Notes under the pieces: model-generated
Told to the model about the DNA's origin: nothing
What the model saw: only the letters and a program-made list of their open reading frames with translations
Database searches by the model: none
Source of the DNA: Clusia tigrina
Lineage: Eukaryota; Arthropoda; Insecta; Diptera; Clusiidae
DNA length: 64,000 nt
Direction: 5' to 3'
Assembly: GCA_920105625.2 (NCBI GenBank)
Contig: OV050032.1
Span: forward strand, 77,543,879 to 77,607,878
Shown here: positions 1 through 13,388 of the stretch, piece after piece
Layout of the letters: the number at the start of each line of letters is the position of its first letter
Position numbering within the stretch: position 1 is the first letter of the stretch
Translations under genes and position numbers: made by a program

Positions 1-955
<955 letters not shown>

Positions 956-1347
956 CTAATCAGCATTTCCTTAAACGTCCGGACTTAAGCATTAATTTGT
1001 CCTAAGTATGCACAAACGCTGGTGCCTTGCACATAGTTGCAGACACCACATACATATTTAATTCTGTAGAAGAAGCAATATTATGATGTAAGTTCAATCA
1101 ATTAATAAATTAAAATTGAGATATACTTTCGAAAGCAAAGAATCAACAGTGTTCTCTTTTGTCGCCAATATCAACCACAAATTAATTCAAGAATACTACT
1201 TAATTAGCCATAGCACTCTTTCGGTACTGTACCCAAAGAGACATCAGACTTCAGTATTGCAATTGAAGTCATCATCAGAAGATCCTTCGGTACTGCACCC
1301 AAGGAATCGGCAAACAAGTAGTAAACCAACTAATCGGTATATAAACA
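956..1347 (+). other. Junction region, possible short BEL LTR
   Basis: The first part is decayed Jockey DNA. From about 1087 (TGTAAG) to 1347 (AAACA) the sequence could be a short BEL/Pao LTR, because a primer-binding-site-like stretch (TTGGAGGCCCCGGCGAG) follows directly, as in the BEL leaders at 43755 and 61912. The open frame at 1116-1448 has no recognisable domain and is probably fortuitous. Confidence 0.35.
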
Positions 1348-2009
1348 TTTTGGAGGCCCCGGCGAGATTCTCAAGGAAGGCAACCAGAAATACCTCAAGA
1401 GTTATATCTAGACATATCATAGCTCAGCACACAGAGTTTCTACTTTAAATCATCTTTATCATTCAGCATGGCGCATCACCAAGAAACAATTGAGGAATTG
1501 GACAAGTTGACCAGAGCACAGTGTGAAGTGGGCTCGGCAACAAAGGAACTTTAAGAAGGATCCACAAGACCGCAGAACCATCTAATATGCCAGTAAACGC
1601 ATGAAGACTCTGAAGGAGGCATAGTCTACGTTCGAACAGCAACATCATCTCGTACTCGAGCTAGACGAAGTTAATCATGAGTACTTCAAACAGGATTATA
1701 GAGGCAGCATCGCAAACCTCTAGGACTGGTTGTTCTCCAAATTACAACACATCATCAACAAGGATGGAGAGAAGCGTAAAACGCTAGTGCAACTCGAAGT
1801 TCCCATCAACGTCCATCAAGGAGGCTTTAACCGAAAGGACAACACACCGCGAACCAGTCTTCAGTGGAGTTTATCGAGTCATTGGGGATGTGCACTCGGA
1901 AACTGATCAGTCGCATCCACCAGTGTACTATGATATCAAAACGAAACTATTAATACGTTACCGAGATAATCTGTTGCAAAATAACCAATGGATATGGCAA
2001 CGAACAAAC
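1348..2009 (+). pseudogene. BEL/Pao gag N-terminal remnant, block A
   Basis: After the primer-site-like sequence at 1350-1368, an ATG at 1469 opens a frame (MAHHQETIEELDKLTRAQ) broken by several stops. It still reads as a helical gag N-terminus with heptad-like charge. The frame runs into the solo LTR at 2010 and gag sequence resumes after it at 3524. That split and the 4-bp target duplication show that one gag gene was interrupted. The BEL/Pao assignment rests on the downstream half (DUF1759-like). Copies: 16209-16867 and, inverted, 32464-33135. Confidence 0.6.
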
Positions 2010-2448
2010 TGTGAGGAGCAAATTTTAGGCGTAAATTTGCCCCTACATATTTAGTTTTCCCATAACGACCCAAACGTGTTTATTTAACATAGTGGCCAAG
2101 TGCTTAAACAACCAACCCTAAAATATACACGAAAATAGTCCTAAGACTTTGGCACCTCCCACTTTCATTGCTAAAACCACACACACAACCGCTGTCATAT
2201 TTAGTGCAGCAGCCATCATACAAGTGAGTCTAAGACACCTCCCACCATAGTAATGCTACCAACAACAAGTGTTATACTCTGCGTTGGGAGGCCAGAAGAT
2301 ACAGCCACAATTAAGTCAGACAGTGGATCCCTGTGATAAGCGACGAAACAAATGCAACGAAGTCAACAACGCAAGATAACACAGGAGAATATCACACAAA
2401 CAATTGTGCACCCGGCTGACCACAGTTAAAATAATATGAATGTACAAC

Positions 2449-2536
2449 CATAGTGCCCAACGCACTGATATGAATTTACAACAACAGTGTCCCACGCACT
2501 GATATGAATTTACAACAACAGTGCCTAACGCAATGT
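2449..2536. repeat. Short tandem repeat, about 38-bp unit
   Basis: A unit containing CGCACTGATATGAATTTACA followed by ACAACAGTG is present about 2.3 times, inside the solo LTR. The same array is in the copies at about 17310-17390 and 31950-32030. Confidence 0.8.
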
Positions 2537-3061
2537 TAGAAATTAACAAGAGATCGCGACAGAAGTTGCCGACTGCATTAGTTCGGAAAATATCCCACTA
2601 ACAACACCCAAAAACGAAGGCCAAGCTTAAATTGGAACACGACAGACCGATCGCTAAGCACACCAACAGGCCGGACAAAGCATAAAGAGGAGAAGCAGAA
2701 TTCAATATCCAATATTTATAATTTTTAAATATTTTATGCCATCGATATAAAATATCAACAAAGTGCTAAAGGTGGCCGAAGGACAAATAGCAACAACAAC
2801 AAACAACACAAGGAACAACAACATGGTAAATCATCACAACAACAACACAACATTGAAGGTGGCCCAAGAGCAAAAACTTACAAGAACAACAGCGATAAAA
2901 CAACAACAATGTGCTGAAGGTGGCCCAAGGTCAAATTCAAACGAGAAGAACAATGCGGGAAACCGTAGCAACATGCCACAACAAACTACAGTTCCCGCAC
3001 AACAACAACTATTGGATGATCTACACTAAACCTGGAGCATAAAAGCAGGAGCAACTGGCAA

Positions 3062-3205
3062 CCCAGCCTTTTCTTTCTTTCGGCATCAGGCAGACAAAAC
3101 GCTCTTTCTTTCATTCGGCCTCAGGCAGACAAGACTCTCTTTCTTTCATTCGGCATCAGGCAGACAAGACGCTCTTCTTTCTTTCGACATCAGGCAGACC
3201 AGACG
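3062..3205. repeat. Tandem repeat, about 30-bp unit x 4-5
   Basis: Units built on CTTTCTTTCGGCATCAGGCA followed by GACAAGACG occur four to five times with small changes, within the U3/R part of the solo LTR. Block C carries the inverted equivalent near 31265-31405. Confidence 0.85.
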
Positions 3206-3523
3206 CATCGTACTAAACAGAGTTATACAAACTGACAAACGCAACAGAAGCTAGGGGAATCTAGAGGAGATTATGGTTTATAATCGATTCTCAGCTAGAA
3301 ACCCACACTGAGAATCGCTACAGAAGATATGGGGACATAGAGTTCAACTGTGTCCGTATTTAAGTTTAGTAAAAATAATTGTTACAAGTAGTTAAGCCTT
3401 TTTTTAAAATTAATAAATAAATAAAATACACGTAAACAAGCTTTGAATACTTTAGGGAATTTCTGTAAACGACTCCTAGTAATCCGGCGAGCTTACCCCG
3501 GCGAAATCAAGTCGTTACAAAAC

Positions 3524-4155
3524 CTGGCCGAAATTCATGGTTATGATGCGGAGAAATTCTACGAGACCGAAGATGCGCTTCAAAACGTACTCATTAAGTT
3601 ACGACAACATATTCCAGTCAGTACACCGAACAAATCCACGCCAATCAACACCATACCACAGGCATTAAATGTGCATTTGCCTAAAGATTTTAGAGAGTTT
3701 TTGATGGTAGCTATTCAACGTGGATACCATTTTGCGATTTGTATGTTAAGATGATACATACTCAGTTAACAAGCAGCACACAAAAAATATTCTACTTTGC
3801 TGCCAAAGTAACTGGAGAAGCTAAAGCATTCATCGGTCACTTGCAAGAATGCGAGGAAAACTATGACGCAGCCTGGCAAATCTTGTAAGATAGGTTTAAC
3901 AATAAACGCAAATTGGTTAAAACTATCTATAGCAAGTTGTTCAATTTAAAGAATGCTAGCAATGAAATAGGCTCAACGCTTAAAACATTACACGATGCAG
4001 CCAAGGAATGCATTCACTCGTTAAAAAGCCAAGGAGTTCCCGTGGATAGCTTCCACACAATTTTGGAGTATATTTTCTTGCAGAAGCTAGATAAAACGTG
4101 AAGATCTGAGTATAATCTGACGCTTGATCAGCTAATGAACATCTCACGCTAGCCT
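3524..4155 (+). pseudogene. BEL/Pao gag central remnant (DUF1759-like), block A
   Basis: Gag sequence resumes after the solo LTR. The frames 3443-3754, 3755-3890 and 3913-4101 together read as the conserved BEL/Pao capsid-like region. A FYFAAKVTGEAKAF stretch is followed by ENYDAAWQIL and then LFNLKNASNEIGSTLKTLHD. This pattern (load, residue pairs around an E-N-Y-x-x-A-W helix, then a long helical repeat) is typical of the family. Frameshifts near 3754 and a stop near 3888 show that it is dead. It is very similar to 18363-19005 and to the inverted 30330-30955. Confidence 0.75.
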
Positions 4156-4179
4156 GGATATCTGCCAGTTCGTCTTCCT

Positions 4180-4242
4180 ATCACATATACATATACATTT
4201 ACATATACATACATATACTCGTACATATACATATACACATAA
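4180..4242. repeat. (ATACAT)n microsatellite
   Basis: Imperfect hexamer array separating the BEL gag scrap from a second endonuclease scrap. It is also present at 19025-19085 and, inverted, at 30236-30296. Confidence 0.85.
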
Positions 4243-4345
4243 GAAATTCTTTGTAGCCGGTGATTTCAATGCAAAACATTCATTCTGGAGATCCCGCCTT
4301 GTCTAAACTTAAGGTAGACAACTTTATGATGACATAAGTACCTTG
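4243..4345 (+). pseudogene. Jockey endonuclease scrap
   Basis: It reads KKFFVAGDFNAKHSFWRSRL with a stop directly after. This is the same endonuclease region as at 165-240, but it keeps the residues deleted there. It abuts the 3' end of an oppositely oriented ORF1. Confidence 0.7.
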
Positions 4346-4379
4346 AATCTAGAGGTTCTAACAACCGTCTTAATATATT

Positions 4380-5700
4380 TCATTTTTTAGACATCAACAA
4401 TTGCATAAGTTGATTTTGAGTTTTCACCAACTCGTGCAACATGCTTTGCATTTATGTCATAAATTCTGTCATACAATTTGCTAATTTTGATATCATTGAT
4501 TCTACATTTTGCATAGGATTTGCAAGGCTAGGAATTTCTTCAGATCCAGACTTTACTACGTTGGCATATGATCTTGATGTAGAAGCGTTGTCACTGGTCA
4601 GTTGCTTATGGGGTTCGATTGATTTGGCAATCTCTGTGTAATGAAAAGCTGGTTGCTGTTTCTGGTCTAATTTATTTTTTACTGCTAAATACACTGGGCA
4701 GCCTCTGTAGTTTGCCGTGGGGTTTTCCCCACAATTGCTGCATTTTTTTGCATTTATGTTGGATTTGTCAGACAAACACTTGGAGGAATGTTGACGGTCC
4801 CCACAGACAACACAAACAGTGCGTAAGGTACAGTACGATTTTGTGTGCCCGTATTCTTGGCAGTTGAAGCACTGGACAGGGCCTTTTCTTTTGTGTGGTT
4901 CTTCAACGGTTATTCGTCTATGTAATAAGTAACGCAGATGGTATATTGGGTGTGTTTCGCTACTTTTTAATTTTCTTCCATTCGGTTCAAGTTCTACTTG
5001 AAATAGTGGTTTTGGTACTTTGTCTCTGTTTTTAATGTTGAATACCGTTTTTACTTTAAATCCGGCGATTTCGAGAGAATCTTTGATTTCATTAGTACTT
5101 ACACTATTCTCAATACCTTTAATAATAACTACTAGACCTTTACTGCTCTTCAGTTGATATGTATAGTAGTTTTTACCATTTTTTCAAGATAGGATGTTAT
5201 TTTGCGGTAATTGCTTTCATTGTATGTCTGTAGTTTCGTTTTCTTTATATTCCCGTTTGTTATGGACGTTACATGGAAACTGTTATTCCCTACAAGACTA
5301 GCTACAGTTGCAACTAAATCATTTGAGCATCTCTCTCGCAAGTAGAATGGTGGTGGCTTCGGAGTTTTGGCAATGGAAATGTTTGCAGGAGTTGAGTCAA
5401 CGTTTTCATTCTCTAATAGTGCAAATCTGTTCTGACCCAAAGTGTTACTACCTATTTGTTTCGGAGAGGCAGATATATTCGCCGATTGAGGAGTTAGTCT
5501 CGCATTTTTTGCCTGTCTTTTATTTCCGTTTTTTTCTGGACTCAACTTTCGTTTTACTTGTATATACCTATCTATACCAGTCTGTATAGTGGCAACATTT
5601 CTTATCACATTACTTTTTCCACCATCTGTGGCTGGCATGACTAACTTACTTGCTGGCGCAATTGTGGGTGTAGATTCGCTGTTTAACATTAAAGCAGGAG
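4380..5700 (-). pseudogene. Jockey-clade ORF1 (gag-like nucleic-acid-binding protein), block A
   Basis: On the minus strand this reads as the ORF1 protein of a Jockey-clade element, which coats the element RNA. The N-terminal half (5150-5689, 179 aa) is basic and low-complexity. The middle carries the PRE/C2HC-associated region. The C-terminal part has three CCHC knuckles (CFNCQEYGHTKSYC, CVVCGD-type and CSNCGE-type), and then a region ending SKK and stop. Frameshifts around 5150 and 4775 break it. Copy B is at 19223-20620 and the inverted copy C at 28926-30095. No matching ORF2 follows in the correct orientation. Confidence 0.85.
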
Positions 5701-6126
5701 AACATGAACGAGCCCGATTTATTGGTTATCCTCAGTTATTTCACATTAAGAGTTGAGAAAATAAAGAATTAATAAATGGCTCAAATGCAACTCTGAGGAA
5801 TTTTAAATTTAAATAAATTAAAATTAAGTGGCATCACCAATCATCTTAGAGTACTGACACTGGTGGCAACTCCTGCTAGTTGTTTCTTGGCGCGCACTTT
5901 TATTTTTTAATGATGTTGTTTATAAAATACTTTGTGAATTCTACACTTCACCTTTAATCTGTTCCTGCAGAACAAAATATCACCAAATTATGTAAATAAA
6001 CTACACTTTCGTGTTAGCGTCTAAGTCGCGAAGTTCAAAGAACGAATTCAGTTCAAACACAGTGAAAACCCGTCCCAATTACGGAGCACGCACGAAATCG
6101 CGTCCGCACAGTTCAGACATATATAT
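5701..6126. other. Unassigned AT-rich interval
   Basis: No gene seen. The first 25 bases still match the ORF1 leader of block B; from about 5726 the sequence is unique in the window. The stretch 6030-6120 (GC-richer, ending at a TA dinucleotide) is the landing site of the mariner element. Confidence 0.5.
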
Positions 6127-7695
<1,569 letters not shown>

Positions 7696-7886
7696 AGTTA
7701 CACATTTACATATAGTAAGAAGAATATTTGATACATAACAAGAATATTTGATACATAACAATTGTGTGAAAACTTGTTTCACCTGAGTTAAGTTTTGTCG
7801 ATTCGAAAGATCGGTAGTAACCGCTCCTAATAGAGAAAATCATATAAAAAAAATAAATAAACAATGTGTTTTTAAATTACATAACT
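7696..7886 (+). repeat. 5' LTR of 17.6-like element, internally deleted
   Basis: At 191 bp it is much shorter than the 3' LTR (408 bp). It keeps the first 19 bp and the last ~150 bp; the central ~240 bp are missing. The 20-bp stretch AAGAATATTTGATACATAAC is duplicated in tandem at the deletion point (7720-7760). Confidence 0.88.
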
Positions 7887-8264
7887 GGCGCAGTCGAGTG
7901 AAGAACCTACTTTATAAGAAATACGTATATGTTTTTGATTAATCATAAACCTAAGTTTATAAACAAATTAAGAACAAAATAAATAAAATAAAAAACAAAA
8001 TTTAAAAAAAATAAAAAAAGACAAAGAACTGTAAATTGTAATTAAATGCATACATCAGATTTAGAGTTAAAAATATAAACTTTGAATACTGTACCAACAT
8101 CAAATTTAAAATACACACCTAGTGATATATTAGAAAGAAAAAGCCAACAAAAAAGAGTTATACTGTTGAATGTATACTCGAAAACGTTTACCAGCAAATA
8201 AATAACGACAAATAAACAACAACAAAAACAACAAAAAACAACAACAAAAACAAACAACTACAAA

Positions 8265-9212
8265 ATGGCTCAATTATCGCTCTCGATGAATGATATTCTG
8301 AAAGACGCTCAGCGTATACATGAATACAGAGGTGATGACGTGTATGCTCTCTCATCATTCTTACGTGAGGTTGACACTGTACTGTCTCTTATTCAATCTG
8401 ATGAAGGGGCGAGAGAATATGTTTACCGCAGAATTGTACTAAACAAAATCCAAGGAGAGGCTCTTCATGTTGTGAGAACGTTGGGATCTAACCCAGACTG
8501 GAGGGAAACAAAAGTCGCACTAATAAGCAATTTCGGAGTAAGAGAATCTTATCATCAACTTTATCAAGAGGCGTTTGGTGCACATAACAGCGGCATTGTA
8601 AATTATTATAAGAAACTCCGTTCTATTTTATGTAAGTTAAATGAAAAATATGAATTTGATGAAGAGAAACCTTTAGAGTTCAATCCAATATCTGCAGAGA
8701 AAATTATTTTTAAAACATTTCTTAATAACATTGATATAAATTTAGCATCTGTTGTTATTAACAGAAAACTAGACAAATTAAGAGATGCTTACAATTTTCT
8801 TGAACAAGAAGGGTTAATTAGAAATAATGAACAAAAATATACCAATAGAAATCATGACAAAAAGAATGATGTGACTTATAATTCGATTAATAATCTTTAT
8901 CGTAATAATGTAAATAATTATAAACCTAATAATGCTCATAGTAGTGGATATCAAAATAATAGAATTACTGGTGTAGGCGCGGATAATTTCAACAGACCTA
9001 CTATTAGCAATCAATCAGGACAGTACTATAGATCCGATAACCAACCACAGATCCGAAGATCAGGACAATTTCGGGTACAAGATAAATATAATCGTGGACC
9101 GGGTGAAAATATTGAAATGGAAGTTGATTATATTCAAGCCGTTGAAAACTCTGCTTCGAATGTAGAACACGTAAATTTTCATACAACTGCCTCAAGAAGA
9201 CACTTCCCATAG
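8265..9212 (+). CDS. gag: Gag of 17.6-like element
   Basis: The intact 315-codon frame starts at an ATG after a CAA/AAC-rich leader with no competing ATG close by. It encodes the structural protein that forms the intracellular retroelement particle. Residues 1-190 are a helical capsid-like region beginning MAQLSLSMNDILKDAQRIHE. The C-terminal 110 residues are rich in asparagine, tyrosine and arginine, without a CCHC knuckle, as in the 17.6/297 branch. Pol follows in another frame only about 35 bp after the gag stop. Coding identity is inferred from position and fold-like pattern; the pol partner makes it secure. Confidence 0.85.
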   Translation: MAQLSLSMNDILKDAQRIHEYRGDDVYALSSFLREVDTVLSLIQSDEGAREYVYRRIVLNKIQGEALHVVRTLGSNPDWRETKVALISNFGVRESYHQLYQEAFGAHNSGIVNYYKKLRSILCKLNEKYEFDEEKPLEFNPISAEKIIFKTFLNNIDINLASVVINRKLDKLRDAYNFLEQEGLIRNNEQKYTNRNHDKKNDVTYNSINNLYRNNVNNYKPNNAHSSGYQNNRITGVGADNFNRPTISNQSGQYYRSDNQPQIRRSGQFRVQDKYNRGPGENIEMEVDYIQAVENSASNVEHVNFHTTASRRHFP

Positions 9213-10474
9213 TTTATTTAACGATTGGAAGTGATAAAATTAAGGCATTGATAGACACTGGATCAACAACGTCCATTTTGGATGAAGATAAATTACGAAA
9301 ATATACTCGATTACCACTTCGGAATTCTATACCTTTTACTTCTTTAAATGGTAGTACTGATATAACCCAAGAGATAATAACAGATTTACCCATTGAGTTC
9401 GGCGAAAATGCGAAGATGTCTTGGAAGTTGACTAAATTTGTAAATAAAGACTTTGATGCTATTTTAGGACAGAATATTTTGAAACCTCTTGGAGCTATAA
9501 TAGATATGGAATATGAAACGTTAATTATTAACGACAGGGTCATTGATTTTGTGCAGACCTGTCCATATTATATTGATAAAATATATCAATTGGAAACATT
9601 AAATTTGAGTGACAAAATTTTGGATCATTTATTTCACGATTTAAATGCGGAGGAGGGTTTAGCTGTTGAGAAAATCCTAAACTCCTATAATGATTTAGTA
9701 TTTAGAGACGGAGAATTCTTAGGGTATACTGACATTATACAGCATGAGATAAAAACTACTAATGACAGACCAATATATGCGAAAATGTACAGATATCCTC
9801 ATATATACGAGCAGGAAATTTGTAATCAGATCGATGAAATGCTGAAGCATGGCATCATAACTGAGAGTAACTCTCCCTACAATAGTCCTCTATGGTTAGT
9901 ACCAAAAAAGTTAGATAATTCCGGTGAAAAAAAGTTCAGAATGGTTATAGACTATAGAAAGTTAAATGTTGTTACAGTTACTGACAAATTTCCCATTCCA
10001 AACATTGAGAACATACTCGATAAACTCGGCCGAGCACAATATTTTTCAACGATTGACCTCGCAAAGGGATTTCACCAAATTCTAGTTAAGTCCGAAGACC
10101 GTTCTAAAACCGCCTTTTCGACTCCATACGGCCATTATGAGTTTGTGAGAATGCAATTTGGCTTAAAGAACGCCCCAGGAACCTTTCAGAGGCTAATTAA
10201 TTACGTGCTCAGAGAGTTTATTAATAAAATGTGCGTAGTATATTTGGATGATATCCTAATTTTCTCTACAAGTTTCCAGGAACATATGGATAGCATAAAC
10301 AAGATCCTACGTAAATTAAGAGAAGCAAATCTCAAAATTCAAATTAATAAGTGCTCGTTTTTTGCTAAGGAGACTGTATACTTAGGTCATTTATTGACCA
10401 CTAAAGGAGTTAAACCGAATCCTGAGAAAATTGGCAGTATTTTGAATCTTAGATTACGACTTTCCTATGATTAA
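9213..10474 (+). pseudogene. pol: Pol part 1 of 17.6-like element: protease and reverse transcriptase
   Basis: The aspartic protease site is LIDTGSTTS at 9248-9274, with intact DTGS. The reverse transcriptase follows: FRMVIDYRKLN (about 9936), FSTIDLAKGFHQI, then the polymerase site CVVYLDDILIFS (about 10233-10268; YLDD at 10239-10250). The connection region includes YLGHLLTTKGVKPNPEKI. The frame breaks near 10440-10450, just before a sequence that in another frame continues the conserved AFLGLTGYYRKF-type motif, so a short indel has separated RT from RNase H. The region lies after gag with a likely frameshift-type arrangement. Confidence 0.9.
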
Positions 10475-11305
10475 GGCTTTCCTAGGGCTTACCGGTTATT
10501 ATAGGAAATTTGTACGGGATTACTCCAAAGTGGCGTATCCAATGATCAAATTTCTGAAAAAAGGCGTAAAACTCAATGTGAATGATTCAAATTAATTCAA
10601 ATATTAATTCATTTGAAAAACTTAAAAGAATACTGACAGAGGCCCCAGTACTAAGCTACCCAGATTTCCGAAAAACTTTTCAATTGGTAACAGATGCCAG
10701 CGAGAATGCAGTTGGTTCTGTTTTACAACAAAACGGACACCCAATCTGCTATGCTAGTAGGACGCTGAACAGCCATGAAAAAAACTATGCGGCTACTGAA
10801 AAAGAGCTGTTAGCAATAGTTTGGGCAGTCAGCTACTTTCGTCCTTATTTATATGGCGTGGAATTCGAAATCCTGTCAGATCATCAACCACTAAGATGGC
10901 TATTTGTGAAGTCCCAAACAAGAGAGCTGAACCCACGACTAAACAGGTGGATTTTAAAGCTTAGTGAATTTAACGTCACCGTTAACTATATTAAGGGTAA
11001 GGACAACGTAGTCGCGGATTTCTTAAGTAGGATCGATAACAATACAGGTGAGATCAATCATTTGCAGAATTCAAGTGATTCACTCTATAACAACAATGAT
11101 GAAATGAATACTGTTCATTCACAATCAGAAGCTTACAATGACTACATTAGTATTCTAGACACAGTAGTCAATAGATTTAAAATACAGATTATATTGACAA
11201 ACGATAAGACAAATGACGTGGACATAGTACATGGAAATAAGAAGATTTATATAAATTCAACGGATTTATCCACTAACTTTGATTACATATTGACGGGTAA
11301 TATTG
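10475..11305 (+). pseudogene. pol: Pol part 2 of 17.6-like element: RNase H and start of linker
   Basis: After a short broken stretch, the frame 10582-11305 shows Ty3/Gypsy RNase H: LVTDASENAVGSVLQQ (first catalytic aspartate), TEKELLAIVWA (glutamate), EILSDHQPLRWL (aspartate), and VVADFLSR (last aspartate). The linker toward integrase is cut at 11305 by a solo LTR; the reading frame resumes at 11799. Frameshift damage upstream separates it from reverse transcriptase. Confidence 0.88.
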
Positions 11306-11794
11306 TGTAGTGCATGTGCACTATTGCGCACAAACGTAGTGTAGCACAATGTCTACCTACGCAAACTACACATCCAAACCATACCAATACATAAGACACA
11401 CCCATCCGCTGCACTGCAACAATATGACACTTGACATGTGCAGTGTAATTAGAATCCTGGCGTGCGGTCATTGGTGAATTGGTTTGTTTTACAATTGAGT
11501 GGAATTTGAGTTAGACTTAAGCGAAAGGGATTAGAAGTAAACAATTAAATTAATCGAGATTTGTTATCGAGTTTGTAACTCAAATAAAACATATAAAAAC
11601 CCTGCTCGGGAATTAAACTAATCAGTTTCCAACTGGCAACTCAACACATTGCATTTTTCTTGCAAACAGCCTTTCTTTGGCTTCAGCCTTTCTTCGGCTC
11701 AAATTAGTAATTTGCTCAATGGCGTCTTGCCGAGCAACGCTATAATATATAATATTTATCATATATTTCTCGCACACAATATACGTGCATTACA
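11306..11794 (+). mobile_element. Solo LTR inside 17.6-like pol
   Basis: The 489-bp sequence begins TGTAGTGCATG and ends GTGCATTACA. The ends are short inverted repeats, and the 4-bp target duplication ATTG lies at 11302-11305 and 11795-11798. A promoter-like CATATAAAAACC sits near 11590-11601, with TCAGTTTCC (insect initiator-like) about 30 bp downstream. It is the youngest event in this stack: it lies in an element that itself interrupts Gypsy B. I do not recognise the parent family. Confidence 0.88.
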
Positions 11795-11798
11795 ATTG

Positions 11799-12850
11799 AA
11801 AAGGGAAAAGTTGGAATATTTTCAGAACTGGACGATCACCAATATTATATTCTACAGCAAAGGATAATTGACTTATTTGAAGGGCACAATAGGATTAGCT
11901 TTGTTCGATGTTCTTATATGGCTAGAGACATGGAGACGGAGGATGAAGCATTTCGTCAAATACATCATTACCATAAAAGTGAAACTGGTCACACTGGTAT
12001 TAACGAAAATTATGAGGGCTTAAAACGAAAAATTTATTACCCAAATTTGAAATTGTTGATCCAAAAATATATTAATAATTGTGACGTTTGTAATAAAACC
12101 AAGTTCGATCGAAATCCAATAAAAGATATATTTTCTATAACCGAAACCCCGACAGATATCAGACAGATCGTCCATATGGACATCTACACAAACTGAAGGT
12201 CAAATTTTCTAACATTTATTGATCGATTTTCTAAGTTTGCAACAGTTTACTATCTGGACAATAGAACGAATCAGACAATAATTAAAATTATGAGGTCTTA
12301 CAAATCGCAGAAGGGACATTTCAATAAACTCATAACTGATAATGAGTTTAAGAGTATAAACATTAAAGACTTTTTGAGAGAAGAGGGTATTGATTTTAAT
12401 TTAGTAAAGTCAAATAATCATACAGGCAATGCCGACATTGAGAGACTTCACAATACAATTACTGAGAAGATTAGAATGTTGTATATTGAGCAGAAATCTT
12501 TGAGTATAAAGGAGAAAATGAGTAAAGCTGTAGAATTTTATAATAAAAGTTATCATTCGGTGCCCAGGGAAAGACCAATTGACATTGAGTATGGAATATC
12601 CGATAAGAAAGAGGTATATGAGAGAATGAAGTCGAATAAAGAGCATTATATAAGTAAAATTAATAATAAGAGAGAACCATATAAAGAGCATAGACAAATG
12701 GGTTACATAAAAAATTATAAATCAGTTAGATATAAGGATGAACCTAAGTTTAGATTAAGTAATTTGGAAAATGTACATAATTCGAATATAAAAAGAGGAA
12801 CTAAATATGATGGAGTAGTAAACACATCTGATTGTGAAAAAGAAAATTAA
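11799..12850 (+). pseudogene. pol: Integrase of 17.6-like element
   Basis: The zinc-binding HHCC module is present (HHYHKSETGHTG, then CDVCNKTK, about 11962-12105). The catalytic core shows VHMDIY (first aspartate), ITDNEF (second aspartate) and NADIERLHNT (glutamate). The domain ends in a basic C-terminal tail up to 12850. A TGA at 12194-12196, just after the first aspartate, interrupts the core, and the frame changes downstream. No envelope frame follows; only about 130 bp separate it from the 3' LTR. Confidence 0.88.
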
Positions 12851-12980
12851 AACTTTTATTTTTGTATATATTTTTGAAATGGAAAACAAGTTTGAAAACT
12901 AATTAGTTCTTTAAAAAAATATATATATTATAATTCTGTCAAAGCCAATGTGGGCATTGTGTTCATTTTAACGAAGGGGA

Positions 12981-13388
12981 AGTTACACATTTACATATAT
13001 GTAAATCAAGTATCATTACTTCATTATACATACATACATACATATAAATCATTTCGTTGTATTCAATTTATTACTCTCTTTACATTTTCTTATAACTTAC
13101 TTATTTCGTACTCACTCATTGTTGAAATTTCTTTTAGTAATAGTTTATCAAATATTTTACTTTCTAGTTTTATTTCGTTACTCGATATGTAAACAGTAAT
13201 CTCTCAATTGTGGATCATCAGATATTACTGTAAATATGTTGTAAGAATATTTGATACATAACAATTGTGTAAAACTTGTTTCACCTGAGTTAAGTTTTGT
13301 CGATTCGAAAGATCGGTAGTAACCGCTCCTAATAAAGAAAATCATATAAAAAAAATAAATAAACAATGTGTTTTTAAATTACATAACT
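12981..13388 (+). repeat. 3' LTR of 17.6-like element
   Basis: The 408-bp LTR begins AGTTACACATTTACATATA and ends TTACATAACT, directly followed by the target duplication CGCA. The preceding ACGAAGGGGA is the polypurine tract. Confidence 0.92.

Larger units (their letters stand above)
2010..3519 (+). mobile_element. Solo LTR of a Gypsy-type element, block A
   Basis: The 1510-bp sequence begins TGTGAGGAGC and ends AGTCGTTACA. It is flanked by a 4-bp direct repeat AAAC (2006-2009 and 3520-3523), which fits Gypsy integration. No internal retroviral genes are present, so it is a solo LTR left by LTR-LTR recombination. It contains CAA-rich DNA at 2795-3010 and two tandem arrays (listed separately). 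Its ends and several internal stretches resemble the LTRs of the 9.15-kb element at 45974-55122, so it belongs to the same lineage. The CAA-rich open frame 2763-3029 is repeat-derived, not a gene. Confidence 0.85.
7696..13388 (+). mobile_element. 17.6/297-like Gypsy LTR retrotransposon (5.7 kb, nested)
   Basis: The element has LTRs at both ends (AGTTACACAT...ATAACT) and a 4-bp target duplication CGCA (7692-7695 and 13389-13392). It has a primer binding site TGGCGCAGTCGAGTG at 7886-7900, as in 17.6/297-type elements, and a purine-rich tract directly before the 3' LTR (ACGAAGGGGA, 12971-12980). Order: gag, protease, reverse transcriptase, RNase H, integrase. No env frame fits in the 130 bp between integrase and 3' LTR. 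It is broken by a pol frameshift near 10450, a solo LTR at 11306-11794 and an integrase stop at 12194-12196. It sits inside the minus-strand Gypsy B element. Confidence 0.93.

Noticed and set aside
1116..1448. Conserved 110-residue protein present three times
   Set aside because: Conservation follows from recent block duplication; the frame crosses the likely LTR end and primer site, so it is not a gene.
2763..3029. Glutamine/asparagine-rich small protein (three copies)
   Set aside because: It arises from CAA repeats inside the solo LTR and is present on either strand of block copies, with no conserved domain.
3062..3205. Possible CRISPR array
   Set aside because: Units are contiguous tandem repeats without unique spacers, lie inside an LTR, and the genome is eukaryotic.
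12850..12980. Envelope gene in the 17.6-like element
   Set aside because: Only 130 bp remain between integrase and 3' LTR; no env-like frame.
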